Positions 18,955 to 29,531 of a stretch of DNA of 64,000 bases are shown one piece after another (position 1 is the first letter of the stretch; each line of letters opens with the position of its first letter). The translations under genes were made by a program, and so were the position numbers. Location: NCBI GenBank assembly GCA_021324775.1, contig JAJPIM010000008.1, positions 62,001-126,000 of the forward strand, read 5' to 3'. The notes beneath the pieces were generated by a model. The model saw only the letters and a list, made by a program, of their open reading frames with translations. It made no database searches and had not been told where the DNA came from. The stretch is from Gemmatimonadota bacterium. Lineage in GTDB: Bacteria > Gemmatimonadota > Gemmatimonadetes > Gemmatimonadales > Gemmatimonadaceae.

Positions 18955-20604
18955 TCACGATTGAGGAATCGGAGCGGGAGCGGCGGGGTGTAGGGCGGCA
19001 GCCGTCGCGGCCGCGGCGGCGCGCGCACGGGCGCGCCGTGCCTGGACCGGCGTGAGCCCATCCGCCGGCTTCGGGGCGGCGGCTTCCGCGCGCAGGTAGG
19101 CGTTCGGGTCGTGCCGGGCGCCGCCCTCGGGGAGCAGTTCCATGAACGGACCGAGATCATGCCGCATGCGATCCGCGTAGAACGACGGCAGCACATCGGT
19201 CTCGCCGTCGAAGTAGCGATGCACGGTCGCATCGGTGTCGAGCAGCTTCCGTACCGCCGAGTGATACTGTATACGCCCGTTTCCTTCGCTCGAGACCGCC
19301 CGGACGACATTCATCCATCGCGGGATCGTGGCGCGGGTGGCCTTGAACCGGCGGGCGACCGAGCGCCAGGAGAACGAATGGCGCGTGAGGTCGATCACCT
19401 GGTCGTAGAACGGCCCCCATTCGTAGTTCTTGGGTTTGACGTTCATCGCCAGGTTGTTGTTCAGGAAATGGTGCGGGAACGGCAGCACCCGCCCGGCGCG
19501 CTTGAGGTCGAGATTGAGTGGCGCCGCGCGGCCGAACGCCGACAGCAGCGAGTATCCGGGGAACGCCCCCGGTGCGAGGTCGACGAACCGTTTCGTGAGC
19601 TCGAACGGTTCCGGGCCCTCGTCGGTGTCCAGGCCAAGCACGAAATTGGTCTGCATGTACGGGATGTAGCTGAGGACCATGTTCACATGGTCCGCGACCT
19701 GGCGCACCTTGTCCATCCCCACGACGCGTCCGCTCTTGGTCTTGTTGCCGAGCGAGTACCACGACTCGATGCCGGGCAGGACCGCCTTGAATCCGTTACG
19801 CTTGAGCCGGGGCAACCGGTCCTCCGACAACAAGGACAGACTGCTCTCGGCGATGAAGTCGATTCGCCCCGGCGGGACCGCATCTTCTATCGCGCCCAGC
19901 GTCTCGTCGAACCGGACCCCGAAGTTCGGATCATGCCACGCGACGTGCGGCTGGCGGAACTTCGTCAGCAGGAATCGCAGGTCGTCGCGCAGTTGGTTGG
20001 TGTCGAGCGGCTGGTAATCCACGGTCGAGTCGATGCAGAAGCTGCACGTGTACGGGCAGCCGAGACTCGCGAGCATCGGCACGATCTTGATCGCGGGCGC
20101 CTTGTCCAGCGTCTCCTTGATGAAGCGCCAGCGCGCCCGCACGCCCGGCAACTGCAGCGGCTGGCGGGGGGCCGCGATCGAGAGACCAATCGGGCGGTGC
20201 GGCGCGCACTCGCGGAGGACATCGTCGATGATCGACTGGTCAGTGAATCCGAGGACGTAGTCGAAGTACTGGACCGAGTCCTCCGGGTAACACCGCGCGT
20301 GCGGACCACCGAGCACGGTGACCGTGCCCCGCTGGCGATACAGCGCGCTGAGGGCATATGCGAGCTGGGCGGTCTCGCTGAAGGCGCCGATGAATACGAT
20401 GTCGGTCTCGGCCGGGAGCGCGGCGTTGAGATCTTCGAAGCCCGTGTAGCACACGTACGAAACGGAATGACCGGCTTCTTCGCACCACACTCCAATGACT
20501 TGAGGCATGATGCTGGCGAGGTTCGCGTTCATCAGACGTGCCCAGAGAGCATGGGCAGGTCCGTTGGCCACGAGGTCAATCACGCCGATCCGCAGTTTTC
20601 GCAT
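18955..20604 (-). CDS. B12-binding-domain radical SAM protein
   Basis: LGGPHARCYPED...LASLGCPYTCSFCIDS (CxxxCxxC) ...GFKAVLPGIESW; start set at MRKLRIGVIDLVANGPAHALW. Confidence 0.88.
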   Translation of the reverse strand: MRKLRIGVIDLVANGPAHALWARLMNANLASIMPQVIGVWCEEAGHSVSYVCYTGFEDLNAALPAETDIVFIGAFSETAQLAYALSALYRQRGTVTVLGGPHARCYPEDSVQYFDYVLGFTDQSIIDDVLRECAPHRPIGLSIAAPRQPLQLPGVRARWRFIKETLDKAPAIKIVPMLASLGCPYTCSFCIDSTVDYQPLDTNQLRDDLRFLLTKFRQPHVAWHDPNFGVRFDETLGAIEDAVPPGRIDFIAESSLSLLSEDRLPRLKRNGFKAVLPGIESWYSLGNKTKSGRVVGMDKVRQVADHVNMVLSYIPYMQTNFVLGLDTDEGPEPFELTKRFVDLAPGAFPGYSLLSAFGRAAPLNLDLKRAGRVLPFPHHFLNNNLAMNVKPKNYEWGPFYDQVIDLTRHSFSWRSVARRFKATRATIPRWMNVVRAVSSEGNGRIQYHSAVRKLLDTDATVHRYFDGETDVLPSFYADRMRHDLGPFMELLPEGGARHDPNAYLRAEAAAPKPADGLTPVQARRARARAAAAATAAALHPAAPAPIPQS

Positions 20605-20630
20605 GCGCACTCCGGCCAGTGGGCGACAGG

Positions 20631-20649
20631 TATCGTACGATATCGTACA
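20631..20649. promoter_or_regulatory. Overlapping palindromes upstream of the radical SAM gene
   Basis: TATCGTACGATATCGTACA contains palindromes TATCGTACGATA (12 bp) and GTACGATATCGTAC (14 bp). Confidence 0.5.
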
Positions 20650-21174
20650 CACGGGACCGCGGCGGCGCTCGTCCACGCACGTCGCGTACGTCTAATGACG
20701 TATGGACGCGTTTGTTATGACGCTCGCCGGATCCGGTTCCCGGGCTACGTTTTGGGTCACGTCTGCCGGCCACGACCGCTGGCGACGTGCACTAGTTGAG
20801 ACGGAGACTCATTCTACGCCTCGCGCGCCCGGCCGATAGGGCTTGGGGGCCAATGCCATGGATGTTGGGGTGGCCGAAGGGCAACCGGCCAGAGGTCAGA
20901 GGGTTGGGCGTCCGGCGCTGGTGCGGACGCCGGCCGCGCCTGGCGGGACCGCCCCCTGTGGCTCTGAATAGTCCTAACACGATATAGAACAATACCTTAG
21001 CTTTTATGGGCGATCGGAGAGAAAATCCTTCCGGACTCGGCATTAACTAACCCCCCCGTCGCACGTCGTATAGTCAATTCCTGCGGCCTCAGTGCCGCAC
21101 TCCGGAGCGGTCCAAACCGGGCTCCGCGAGCGACATCACGCGGCGTATGCCGCACGGTACCGGGAGGCAGTCCA

Positions 21175-22074
21175 ATGCAACTCGAAGCGAAAGGCCGGAC
21201 TATTGGTAGTGCGGCGTGCGCGATCGTGGTGGCCGCCGTCCTGACGGCGTGCTCCTCATCGAGTACGGCACCCGCGGCGCTGAGCGACACGCAGGTCAGT
21301 ACGGATCTCGCGGCGGGGGCGGCCATTGCCGCTGCGACGCAGGCGGGCGAATTCGCGACTCAGGAGTCTCAGGCGGGTGCCGAGGCGGAGATCGTGGCAC
21401 CGTTCGGTCACGTGATGGCGCTGAACAGCGCGCGTACGGCAGTTCGCTCGGCATGTGCGACGGGCTCGTTCAGCGGAATGCTGACATTCCCGCCCGGCAA
21501 TCCTCGCGACACGATCTCGGTCTCGCGCACCTGGGAGTGGTTCGCGGCGGGCGCGTGCGAGAACATGTACGTGGCGGGCACGACCGATTCCATTGTCTTC
21601 ATGGCCGAGGTGACGGCGGAGCTGAACGGCGCGCGGGGATTCTGGCACGCGCATCACGCCGGCAACCGGATGAACTGGGTCACGGGGCACCCGGCACTCT
21701 CGACGGCGTCCACCCACGTCTGGAACGGGTTCGAGGCAGGTACCGACACGTCGTCGTTCAGCCACGACATCGGCGAATCCCGCCAGTACGATGCCGCGTC
21801 GGCGGACACGGTGGGGAGCGTGACCTTCCCGCACCCGCGCGACGGCGCATTGTATCCCACGAGCGGTACGTACACCCGTTGGGTGAACGCCCAGGTGACG
21901 TTCAGCGGACCGACGAGCGGCAGCAAGCAGGTCGCGCGCCACATCGTCGTCACGTTCAACGGGACGGCGATCGTACCGATCGTGGTCTACAATGTCTCGA
22001 CCGGTGCCGTGGCGTTGACGTGCCAGCTCGATCTCGCCACCGGCGAAGTCGTCAGCGGTAGCTGCACGAGCTGA
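21175..22074 (+). CDS. Hypothetical lipoprotein
   Basis: MQLEAKGRTIGSAACAIVVAAVLTACSSSS lipobox. Confidence 0.75.
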   Translation: MQLEAKGRTIGSAACAIVVAAVLTACSSSSTAPAALSDTQVSTDLAAGAAIAAATQAGEFATQESQAGAEAEIVAPFGHVMALNSARTAVRSACATGSFSGMLTFPPGNPRDTISVSRTWEWFAAGACENMYVAGTTDSIVFMAEVTAELNGARGFWHAHHAGNRMNWVTGHPALSTASTHVWNGFEAGTDTSSFSHDIGESRQYDAASADTVGSVTFPHPRDGALYPTSGTYTRWVNAQVTFSGPTSGSKQVARHIVVTFNGTAIVPIVVYNVSTGAVALTCQLDLATGEVVSGSCTS

Positions 22075-22123
22075 GGGGCATTTCTTCCGGGCCGCCGCAT
22101 TCGCGGCGGTTCGGGTGTCGTCT

Positions 22124-22164
22124 CGCGGGGGCCGGCTGCGGAAGATCGCAGCCGGCCCTTCGCG
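22124..22164 (+). terminator. GGCCGGCTGC-type terminator hairpin (family copy 4)
   Basis: cgcggGGGCCGGCTGCG-gaagat-CGCAGCCGGCCCttcgcg, 3' of the 21175-22074 CDS. Confidence 0.75.
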
Positions 22165-22253
22165 CATCGTGTGCTGTTCCGGCTCGTCCGGCCGGCCACG
22201 CGAATCCGGAGGCGCTGAGCACGAGCCGAAACGCGCGGCCGGCTTGGCGCGCG

Positions 22254-24413
22254 ATGGGAGCGCCGCATACCTTCGGTATGACCTCACTCATATTGGCGGC
22301 CATGGCCGCCGGCGTCGTGTCGTCGTGGGGCGCGGAGGCGGGCCCCCAGATGGCGGCGCCACCGGAGCCGCCATCGCATACGCAATCGTATTCGCAACCA
22401 CAGACGCAGCAGCCGTCACGCCACCCGATGACGACGGGCGACCTGGCCCTCCTCAAAGGCGTGTCGGATCCGCAGATCTCGCCTGATGGGCGATCCGTCG
22501 CGTACGTGCGGACGACGTTCGACTATCAGGGTGACAAGGTCACATCAGTCATCGTGATCGCGGATGCCGTGTCCGGCGCGACTCGCCACGCCGTGCAGGG
22601 TACTGCGCCGCAGTGGTCACCCGACGGCCGGTCGCTGGCATTCCGCGACGACGCCGAATCGCACAATGGTATCTGGATCTACGACATCGCGACCGCGCAT
22701 CGCCGGTTTCTCGTGCCGGTGCCGGTGACGAACGCGTGGCTGGGATCACTCGCCGTCAAGAACTTCGCGTGGTCACCCGACGGATCGGCGATCGCGTATG
22801 TGGGAACCGACAGCGTGGTGCCGCCCGCGCCGCGTCCGGACGGCGATGCGCCGGCAGCGGCGGACGTCGAGGTGTTCTCCCGGATCATGTACAAGACCCG
22901 GACGGGCTTCACGGACAACCGCCGCACGCATCTGTACGTCGTGCCGGTCGCGTGCGGTGCCGCGACGGCGTGCACGCCGCGCGTCCTGACCCCTGGATCC
23001 TTCGACGAGCATTCCCTCGCCTGGTCGCCGGACGGACACCAGATCGCGTTCGTGAGTGACCGGTCTCCGGATCCGGACAACGCCTACACCAATGATCTCT
23101 GGACCGTCAATGCCCCGACAGGGCAGATCACGCGGTTGACCGATACGCCGAGCGCGGAGTTTTCGCCCGCGTGGTCTCCGGACGGCAAGCAGATCGCGTT
23201 CCCGGCGTGGCGGCGCCCGAACAACACCAAGGACAGTCCGGCGGAGGACACCCACGTGTGGGCGATGGCCGCCACGGGAGGAGCGGCGTGGCCGGTCGCG
23301 CCGTCGCTCGACCGCCGGGTGGGGCAAGTGAGCTGGTCGCCCACGGGCGCCATGGTGTACTTCACCGCGACCGATCACGGGTCGATCTCCGTCTATCGGG
23401 CGAATGCAACGGGGGGCCCGGCCCAGCGCCTCACGACGTGTGAGTGCCAGGTGCCGCAGTATTCTCTGGATCGTGCGGGCCGGTGGATGGCGTACGTCCA
23501 GAACGACCTCACGCACCCGAGCGAGGTCTGGATCGCTGCGGCCGACGGGCGCGGGCCACGGCAACTCACGCACGAGCAGGATTCGTTGCTGGCGGTGGTC
23601 GCGCCGGCCGAAAGCGAGACGTTCGAATTCACGAGCTTCGACGGCATCCCGGTGCAGGCGTGGCTCATCAAGCCTTCGGGTATGCGGCCGGGCCAGCGCT
23701 ACCCGCTCATTCTGTCGATCCATGGCGGCCCGCACAGCACCTTCGGCAACACCTTCTCGGCAAATAACCAGATGCTGGCTGGCCACGGCTACGGGGTGCT
23801 CGCGATCAATCCGCGGGGCACCAACGGCTATGGCCAGGCGTTCTCGGACGGATCGTTGCTCAACTGGGGCGGCGGCGACTACCACGACCTGATGGCCGGT
23901 CTCGACACGGTGATCCGGCGCAACGCGTGGATCGACCCGGGGCGGCTGGGCGTGACGGGCGGGAGCTACGGCGGGTTCATGACGAACTGGATCATCACCC
24001 AAACGCCACGGTTCAAGGCGGCGGTCTCACTGTATAGCCTCAGTAACCTGATCAGCTTCTACGGCACGTCACTGTACACCGATCTGATCGAGGCGGAGTT
24101 CGACGGGCTGCCCTGGGACAACTACCCGTTGCTCTGGCAGTGGTCGCCGCTCGCCCATGTCGCGAACGCGCGGACCCCGACGCTGTTCATCCACGGCGAC
24201 GCGGACAACGACGTGCCGATCTCGCAGGCGGAGGAGATGTACGTTGCGCTGCGCAAACAGGGCGTGGCGTCGACGCTGGCCCTCTATCCCGGGGAAGGCC
24301 ACGGGTTCCACCGCCCGGCGCACAACCTGGACAGCCTGCTTCGCCTCGAAGCGTGGTTCGATCACTATCTCGGCAGCGGCGGGGGAACAAGCGCCGCGGG
24401 AGGACGGGAGTAA
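22254..24413 (+). CDS. S9 family peptidase (WD40/TolB-like propeller plus prolyl oligopeptidase domain)
   Basis: QISPDGRSVAYVRTT, repeated WSPDG; GVTGGSYGGFMTNWI catalytic Ser; FIHGDADNDVP Asp; GEGHGFHRP His. Confidence 0.93.
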   Translation: MGAPHTFGMTSLILAAMAAGVVSSWGAEAGPQMAAPPEPPSHTQSYSQPQTQQPSRHPMTTGDLALLKGVSDPQISPDGRSVAYVRTTFDYQGDKVTSVIVIADAVSGATRHAVQGTAPQWSPDGRSLAFRDDAESHNGIWIYDIATAHRRFLVPVPVTNAWLGSLAVKNFAWSPDGSAIAYVGTDSVVPPAPRPDGDAPAAADVEVFSRIMYKTRTGFTDNRRTHLYVVPVACGAATACTPRVLTPGSFDEHSLAWSPDGHQIAFVSDRSPDPDNAYTNDLWTVNAPTGQITRLTDTPSAEFSPAWSPDGKQIAFPAWRRPNNTKDSPAEDTHVWAMAATGGAAWPVAPSLDRRVGQVSWSPTGAMVYFTATDHGSISVYRANATGGPAQRLTTCECQVPQYSLDRAGRWMAYVQNDLTHPSEVWIAAADGRGPRQLTHEQDSLLAVVAPAESETFEFTSFDGIPVQAWLIKPSGMRPGQRYPLILSIHGGPHSTFGNTFSANNQMLAGHGYGVLAINPRGTNGYGQAFSDGSLLNWGGGDYHDLMAGLDTVIRRNAWIDPGRLGVTGGSYGGFMTNWIITQTPRFKAAVSLYSLSNLISFYGTSLYTDLIEAEFDGLPWDNYPLLWQWSPLAHVANARTPTLFIHGDADNDVPISQAEEMYVALRKQGVASTLALYPGEGHGFHRPAHNLDSLLRLEAWFDHYLGSGGGTSAAGGRE

Positions 24414-24817
24414 TGAGTGTGCCAGCAAATGGGAAGAAGGCGACGCAGTATCGATGGGAGTCGATGCCACGTGAGGTGATCTCGCCGGTGATCGAGCGCC
24501 GGCTGGTCACGGGCGACCGGCTGATGGTGGCGCATGTCTACATCAAGAAAGGGGGCATCGTGCCCCTTCATTCGCACGACAATGAGCAGGTGACCTATAT
24601 CCTCGAGGGCGTGTTGCGCCTGTGGGTCGGGGCGGAGGGCTCGCCGGAGCAGAAAGTGCACGACGTCCACGCCGGGGAGGTGCTGGTGATTCCGTCCAAC
24701 CTCCCGCACAGGGCACAGGCGCTGGAGGACACGCTCGACGTCGACGTGTTCTGCCCGCCCCGCCAGGATTGGCTCGACAAGACGGACGGATACCTGCGCG
24801 GCGGGGAAAAGAAGTAG
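24413..24817 (+). CDS. Cupin domain protein
   Basis: IVPLHSHDNEQVTYILEGVL...VLVIPSNLPHRAQALEDT; start overlaps previous stop (TAATG). Confidence 0.88.
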   Translation: MSVPANGKKATQYRWESMPREVISPVIERRLVTGDRLMVAHVYIKKGGIVPLHSHDNEQVTYILEGVLRLWVGAEGSPEQKVHDVHAGEVLVIPSNLPHRAQALEDTLDVDVFCPPRQDWLDKTDGYLRGGEKK

Positions 24818-24859
24818 AAGAAGAGCAAGGTCGGCGAGCGGGCGAGCGGGGGCGCGAGG

Positions 24860-24894
24860 GCGAGGGCCGGCTGCGAGTGCAGCCGGCCTTCGCA
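24860..24894 (+). terminator. GGCCGGCTGC-type terminator hairpin (family copy 5)
   Basis: GCGAGGGCCGGCTGC-gagt-GCAGCCGGCCTTCGC, 3' of the cupin gene. Confidence 0.78.
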
Positions 24895-25148
24895 TTTCTG
24901 GCCGGCGCTCCGCCGATCCGTGGGTTCCGGGTGGGCGCGGGCGTCCGCCACCGAGCAGCATCTGCCGGGGATATGAGGGGTTTGGTGGTTCTCGGTTGTC
25001 TAGTAAACGCCGCGCCTTTGGGCGCGCGGGCGAGAGCGCGCCCCCCAAGGCTTTGCCAGAACGGATGGCAGGCCGAGAGGGGGCGAGCTTGTTGGTCCGC
25101 GCTCAGGCGTTGATGCCGTCAGGGACCTTCCAGACCGGAGATGTGCGC

Positions 25149-28136
25149 ATGCATCGATCTCTCCGTATTACCGTCGGACTACTCCTCTTGCTGCAGCTCC
25201 CGGCGCTGGCGTTGGCTCGTGCCCAGGGGCCAGCGACCCGGGTGATCACTGGCAAGGTCACCGACGCCGAGAATGGCCAGGGGCTTCCCTCGGTGGCCGT
25301 CCTCATCAAGGGTACGCAGCTTGGGACGCATACCGGCGACGATGGGACATTCAGTCTGCCGACCGGGCCCGGCGCGCTCACCCTGAGCTTCCGGCGCATC
25401 GGCTATCTCCAGGCCGATCGTCCGGTCACGGGGGACGAGAAGACCGTCGATGTCGCACTCAAGCACGACGTCCTCAAGCTGAACGAGACGATCGTGACGG
25501 GGCAAGCGACCGGGGTGACTCGTGAGAACGCCGCGAACGCGGTGGCCACGGTCAACGCCGAAGAAATCTCGCACGTGCAGGCTCAGACGACCGAGCAGGA
25601 GCTGCAGGGCAAGGTCGCCGGCGCGAACATCCAGGCCAACTCGGGAGCACCTGGCGGCGGTATGCAGGTGCGCCTCCGTGGTACCACGACGGTCATCGGC
25701 GCCTCGGATCCACTCTACGTGGTCGACGGCGTCATCATCAGCAACGCCGCCACGGCGTCGGGCACCAACTCGATCACCAAGGCGTCGGGCTCCAGTGGCC
25801 TCTCGTCCGACGAAGACAACGCATCGAACCGTCTCGCGGACCTGGACCCCAACGACATCGAGACGATCGAAGTCCTGAAGGGTGCCTCGGCCTCCGCGAT
25901 CTACGGATCCAAGGCGTCCAACGGCGTGGTCCTGATCACGACCAAGCGCGGGCACGCCGGGAAGCCGGAGCTCAAACTGAGCCAGCGATTCGGCACCAGC
26001 GAGATCTCGCACGAGCTGGGATCGCGGCTGTTCCCGGATGCGGCGGCGGTCGTCGGGCAGTACGGCCCGACGGCGCTCAAGTACTTCACCCCGGGCGTCA
26101 CGTACAACCACGAGGATGAGCTGGCGGGGCGCAAGCCGCTCTCGTACCAGAGCACGGCGAGCCTGGGCGGGGGGACGGATGCGACGCAGTACTACGCCTC
26201 CGGTGTGATCGAGCACGATGGCGGCATCATCGACAACACATTCTTCGATAAGCAGGCGCTCAACCTCAATCTGCACCAGACACTGGGGCCGAAGCTCGAC
26301 TTCGGCTTGAACAGCACCTTCTCGCATACGGACGACGCTCGTGGGTTGACGAACAACGACAACACCACGACCAGCTTCTATACGGCGCTCCCCGCGACGC
26401 CAAGCTTCGTCAACCTGCAGCCCAACGCCGCCGGGCTCTATCCCAACAATCCGTTCGCGCCGAGCAATCCGCTGCAGACGGCGGCACTGCTGACCAACGG
26501 TGAGTCCGTCAACCGGTTCATCGGATCCGGCACCGGGACCGCGCACCTGATCACCACCCAGCGCAACAGCCTGAACCTGATCCTGAACGGCGGTATCGAC
26601 TACTTCACGCAGAGCAACGCGCTGTACTCGCCGCCCGATCTGCAGTACGAGATCGTATACGGCAATCCCGGCACGAGCGTGACGAGCAACACCGTCAACG
26701 AGAACGCCAACGTCACCGCGAGCCTGGTCGAGGTCTTCACGCCTGCCAGCGGCGCGTTCACGGCGACTACCTCGGCGGGTGTCCAGCAGGAGACGCGGTA
26801 TCTCAATACGATCCGTGATCTGGCGAAGAACCTGAGTCCCGGTCTGTCCAACATCGACCGCGGCACGATCAGCAACGTCGAGCAGGACCGCGAGAACACG
26901 GTCGACAAGGGGCTGTACGCGCAGGAAGAATTTCTGGCGTTGCACGAAAAGCTGCTGCTGACGGTCGGCGGCCGGGCGGACGAGAGCAGCAACAACAACA
27001 ACCCGACAAAGCTGTATTTCTACCCGAAGGCGTCGGCCTCCTACCGGCTCGGGGGCGCGGGCTTCATCGACAACGTGAAGCTCCGGGCCGCGATCGGTGA
27101 ATCCGGCAACGAGCCGCTGTTCGGGCAGAAGTTCGGCGAGCTGCTGGCCGCCAACATTACCGGGCTGCCGACGCAGCAGATTGCGGGGGCGGTGGGCAAT
27201 CCCAACCTGCAGCCCGAGCGGCAGTTGGAAACAGAGCTCGGGTTCGACATGACGATGTTCAACAGCAAGGCCACGCTTTCCGTGACCGGGTATCAGAAAA
27301 ACGTGTCCGACCTGCTGCTGCAGCGGGCCCTGGCGCCGTCCGCCGGTATCGATACCGAGTTCTTCAACGCCGGCAGTCTTCGCACGCGAGGTCTTGAAGT
27401 CGAAACCTCGGTGGCGCCGGTCCAGCAGCGGAACTTCCAGTGGACGATCGAGGCGAACTTCTCCAAGGACGCCAGCATCATCACCTCGCTGCCGGTTCCC
27501 CCATTCAGCCCGGGCGGGTTCCCCGCGGAGTTCGGCGCGTTCGAGATCCAGAACGGCAAATCACCGACCCAGATCATCGGCAACGTGCTCCAGCCGGACG
27601 GGACGGAGTCCATCGGCACGATCGGCGACGCGAACCCGGACTATCGCGTCGGCTTCAGCAACACGCTGACCTATCACTCCGCCCACGTCTACTTCCTATT
27701 CAACTGGCAGAAGGGCGGTGACGATATCAACCTGACGCAGTTGCTCTACGATCTGGGTGGCACGAGCAGTGATTACGCCAAGATCGTGTCGGTTCGCACA
27801 TCCGCGGGCAAAGACACCAGCGAGATGCTCGGACCCTATCGTATCAACAACTGGCTCCAGAACACCGTGCAGTACGTGCAGGATGCATCCTTCATCAAGC
27901 TCCGCGAGCTCACGTTGTCGTACGACCTGCCGAACAGCCTCGTCTCGCACCTCGGGCGCGGCGTACGGACGGCCACACTGAGCCTCGAAGGCAGAAATCT
28001 CATTACGTGGACGCACTATCAGGGTCTGGATCCCGAGGTCAGCAACTTCGGCAACCAGGCCATCGCCCGAAACGTCGACGTCGCGCCATTCCCGCCGAGT
28101 CGCACGTTCTGGGCCGGCATCAACCTGGGGTTCTGA
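25149..28136 (+). CDS. SusC/RagA family TonB-linked outer membrane protein
   Basis: Signal peptide LLLLLQLPALALARAQG; VITGKVTDAENGQGLPSVAVLIKGT; YVVDGVIISN; DIETIEVLKGASASAIYGSKASNGVVLITTKRG. Confidence 0.95.
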   Translation: MHRSLRITVGLLLLLQLPALALARAQGPATRVITGKVTDAENGQGLPSVAVLIKGTQLGTHTGDDGTFSLPTGPGALTLSFRRIGYLQADRPVTGDEKTVDVALKHDVLKLNETIVTGQATGVTRENAANAVATVNAEEISHVQAQTTEQELQGKVAGANIQANSGAPGGGMQVRLRGTTTVIGASDPLYVVDGVIISNAATASGTNSITKASGSSGLSSDEDNASNRLADLDPNDIETIEVLKGASASAIYGSKASNGVVLITTKRGHAGKPELKLSQRFGTSEISHELGSRLFPDAAAVVGQYGPTALKYFTPGVTYNHEDELAGRKPLSYQSTASLGGGTDATQYYASGVIEHDGGIIDNTFFDKQALNLNLHQTLGPKLDFGLNSTFSHTDDARGLTNNDNTTTSFYTALPATPSFVNLQPNAAGLYPNNPFAPSNPLQTAALLTNGESVNRFIGSGTGTAHLITTQRNSLNLILNGGIDYFTQSNALYSPPDLQYEIVYGNPGTSVTSNTVNENANVTASLVEVFTPASGAFTATTSAGVQQETRYLNTIRDLAKNLSPGLSNIDRGTISNVEQDRENTVDKGLYAQEEFLALHEKLLLTVGGRADESSNNNNPTKLYFYPKASASYRLGGAGFIDNVKLRAAIGESGNEPLFGQKFGELLAANITGLPTQQIAGAVGNPNLQPERQLETELGFDMTMFNSKATLSVTGYQKNVSDLLLQRALAPSAGIDTEFFNAGSLRTRGLEVETSVAPVQQRNFQWTIEANFSKDASIITSLPVPPFSPGGFPAEFGAFEIQNGKSPTQIIGNVLQPDGTESIGTIGDANPDYRVGFSNTLTYHSAHVYFLFNWQKGGDDINLTQLLYDLGGTSSDYAKIVSVRTSAGKDTSEMLGPYRINNWLQNTVQYVQDASFIKLRELTLSYDLPNSLVSHLGRGVRTATLSLEGRNLITWTHYQGLDPEVSNFGNQAIARNVDVAPFPPSRTFWAGINLGF

Positions 28137-28140
28137 CGCC

Positions 28141-29529
28141 ATGTCATTCATACATATCGTGCGGCGCCTGAGCCGGAGCCGGTCCATCGTATCGATCGCT
28201 GCGATCGGCGCGTTGGCCGGATGTGCCAACTCCATGGTGCCCGACCTGAACAACGCAGCGATCACCGACTTTCAGTCCGCTCCGACCGGAGCTGCCGCGG
28301 GCGCGATTGCGGTGGGGCTGGTGCGCGGCACCCGCGACAATCTCGCGCTGTTTCTCGACAACATGGGGATTCTGGGGCGGGAAGGGTTCGAGATGGGCGT
28401 CGCGCAGGGTGACCTGCCACTATATGTCACGGGGCCGATGACCCCGCAGACGTTCTTTGTGGGGCAGATGTGGACGGGTCAATACGCGGATCTGCGTGCG
28501 GCCAACACCGTGCTCGATGCGCTGGCCAAGGTACCGGACCTCACGACGGCGCAGAAGGAAGGTCTCACCGGGTTCGTTCAGACGATGGAAGCGTTCGACC
28601 TGGCGATGCTGGCCGCCACCCGCGACACCTTCGGCATTCCGATCGCGGTCGATATCAGTCCCGTCGGTAACCCGGCGCCGATCGCGCCCAAGGCCGCGGT
28701 CTACCAGCACATCATCAACCTGCTCGACTCCGCGAAGACGCATCTGCAGGCGGGGGGATCGTCGTTCTCCTTCGCCTTGCCGGCCGGCTTCTCGGGGTTC
28801 GACACGCCGGCGGCGTTCCTGACCGTGAACCGCGGGCTGCGGGCGCGCGCCGACATTCTCACCAACGACTACGCGAGCGCGCTGACCGATCTCGCGGCAT
28901 CGTTCCTCAACGAGTCCGCGCCGTTGTCGGAAGGGCCGCAGTTCAATTTCTCGAACAACTCGGGGGACGAGGCCAATCCGAACTTCGCGCCGTTCCTGTA
29001 CGCGGACCCGGCACTCGTGACCGATGCGCAGTTGCAGGCCGACCACTCACCCGATGCCCGCGTCGCGCAGAAGCTGGTGACGGTGCCCTCATTCACGCTG
29101 GACGGCATTACCAGTGATGTGCAATTCACGCTCTACAACTCCACCGTCTCACCGGTACCGATGCTGCGCAACGAGGAGCTGATCCTCCTGCGAGCGGAGG
29201 CGGAGCTGGAGACGGGAGACGCCGCTGGCGCGACGGCGGACATCAACTTCATCCGAGCCAACTCTGGCAACCTCCCGCCGATCGCCAACCCGTACGTGCC
29301 CACGACGAATCAGCCGACGCTGCTCGATGAGCTGCTGTACGAGAAGCGGTACTCGCTGCTGTGGGAGAGCGGGAACAACTGGATCAGCATGCGCCACTAC
29401 AACAAACTCAACCAGCTGCCCAAGCAACTGGTCACCGAGCGGATTTTCCCCGTCGTTCCGTATCCGCTCGCCGAATGCCAGGCACGCACACCGCAGCCCT
29501 CGGGCTGCACGACAGTCAGCGGATCCTGA
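28141..29529 (+). CDS. RagB/SusD-like lipoprotein
   Basis: IGALAGCANS lipobox; RNEELILLRAEAELETGDAAGATADINFIR; LLYEKRYSLLWESGNNWISMRHYN. Confidence 0.93.
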   Translation: MSFIHIVRRLSRSRSIVSIAAIGALAGCANSMVPDLNNAAITDFQSAPTGAAAGAIAVGLVRGTRDNLALFLDNMGILGREGFEMGVAQGDLPLYVTGPMTPQTFFVGQMWTGQYADLRAANTVLDALAKVPDLTTAQKEGLTGFVQTMEAFDLAMLAATRDTFGIPIAVDISPVGNPAPIAPKAAVYQHIINLLDSAKTHLQAGGSSFSFALPAGFSGFDTPAAFLTVNRGLRARADILTNDYASALTDLAASFLNESAPLSEGPQFNFSNNSGDEANPNFAPFLYADPALVTDAQLQADHSPDARVAQKLVTVPSFTLDGITSDVQFTLYNSTVSPVPMLRNEELILLRAEAELETGDAAGATADINFIRANSGNLPPIANPYVPTTNQPTLLDELLYEKRYSLLWESGNNWISMRHYNKLNQLPKQLVTERIFPVVPYPLAECQARTPQPSGCTTVSGS

Positions 29530-29531
29530 TC

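Noticed and set aside
19111-20799. 562-aa plus-strand ORF
   Set aside because: Antisense to the radical SAM gene, which has a clear CxxxCxxC motif.
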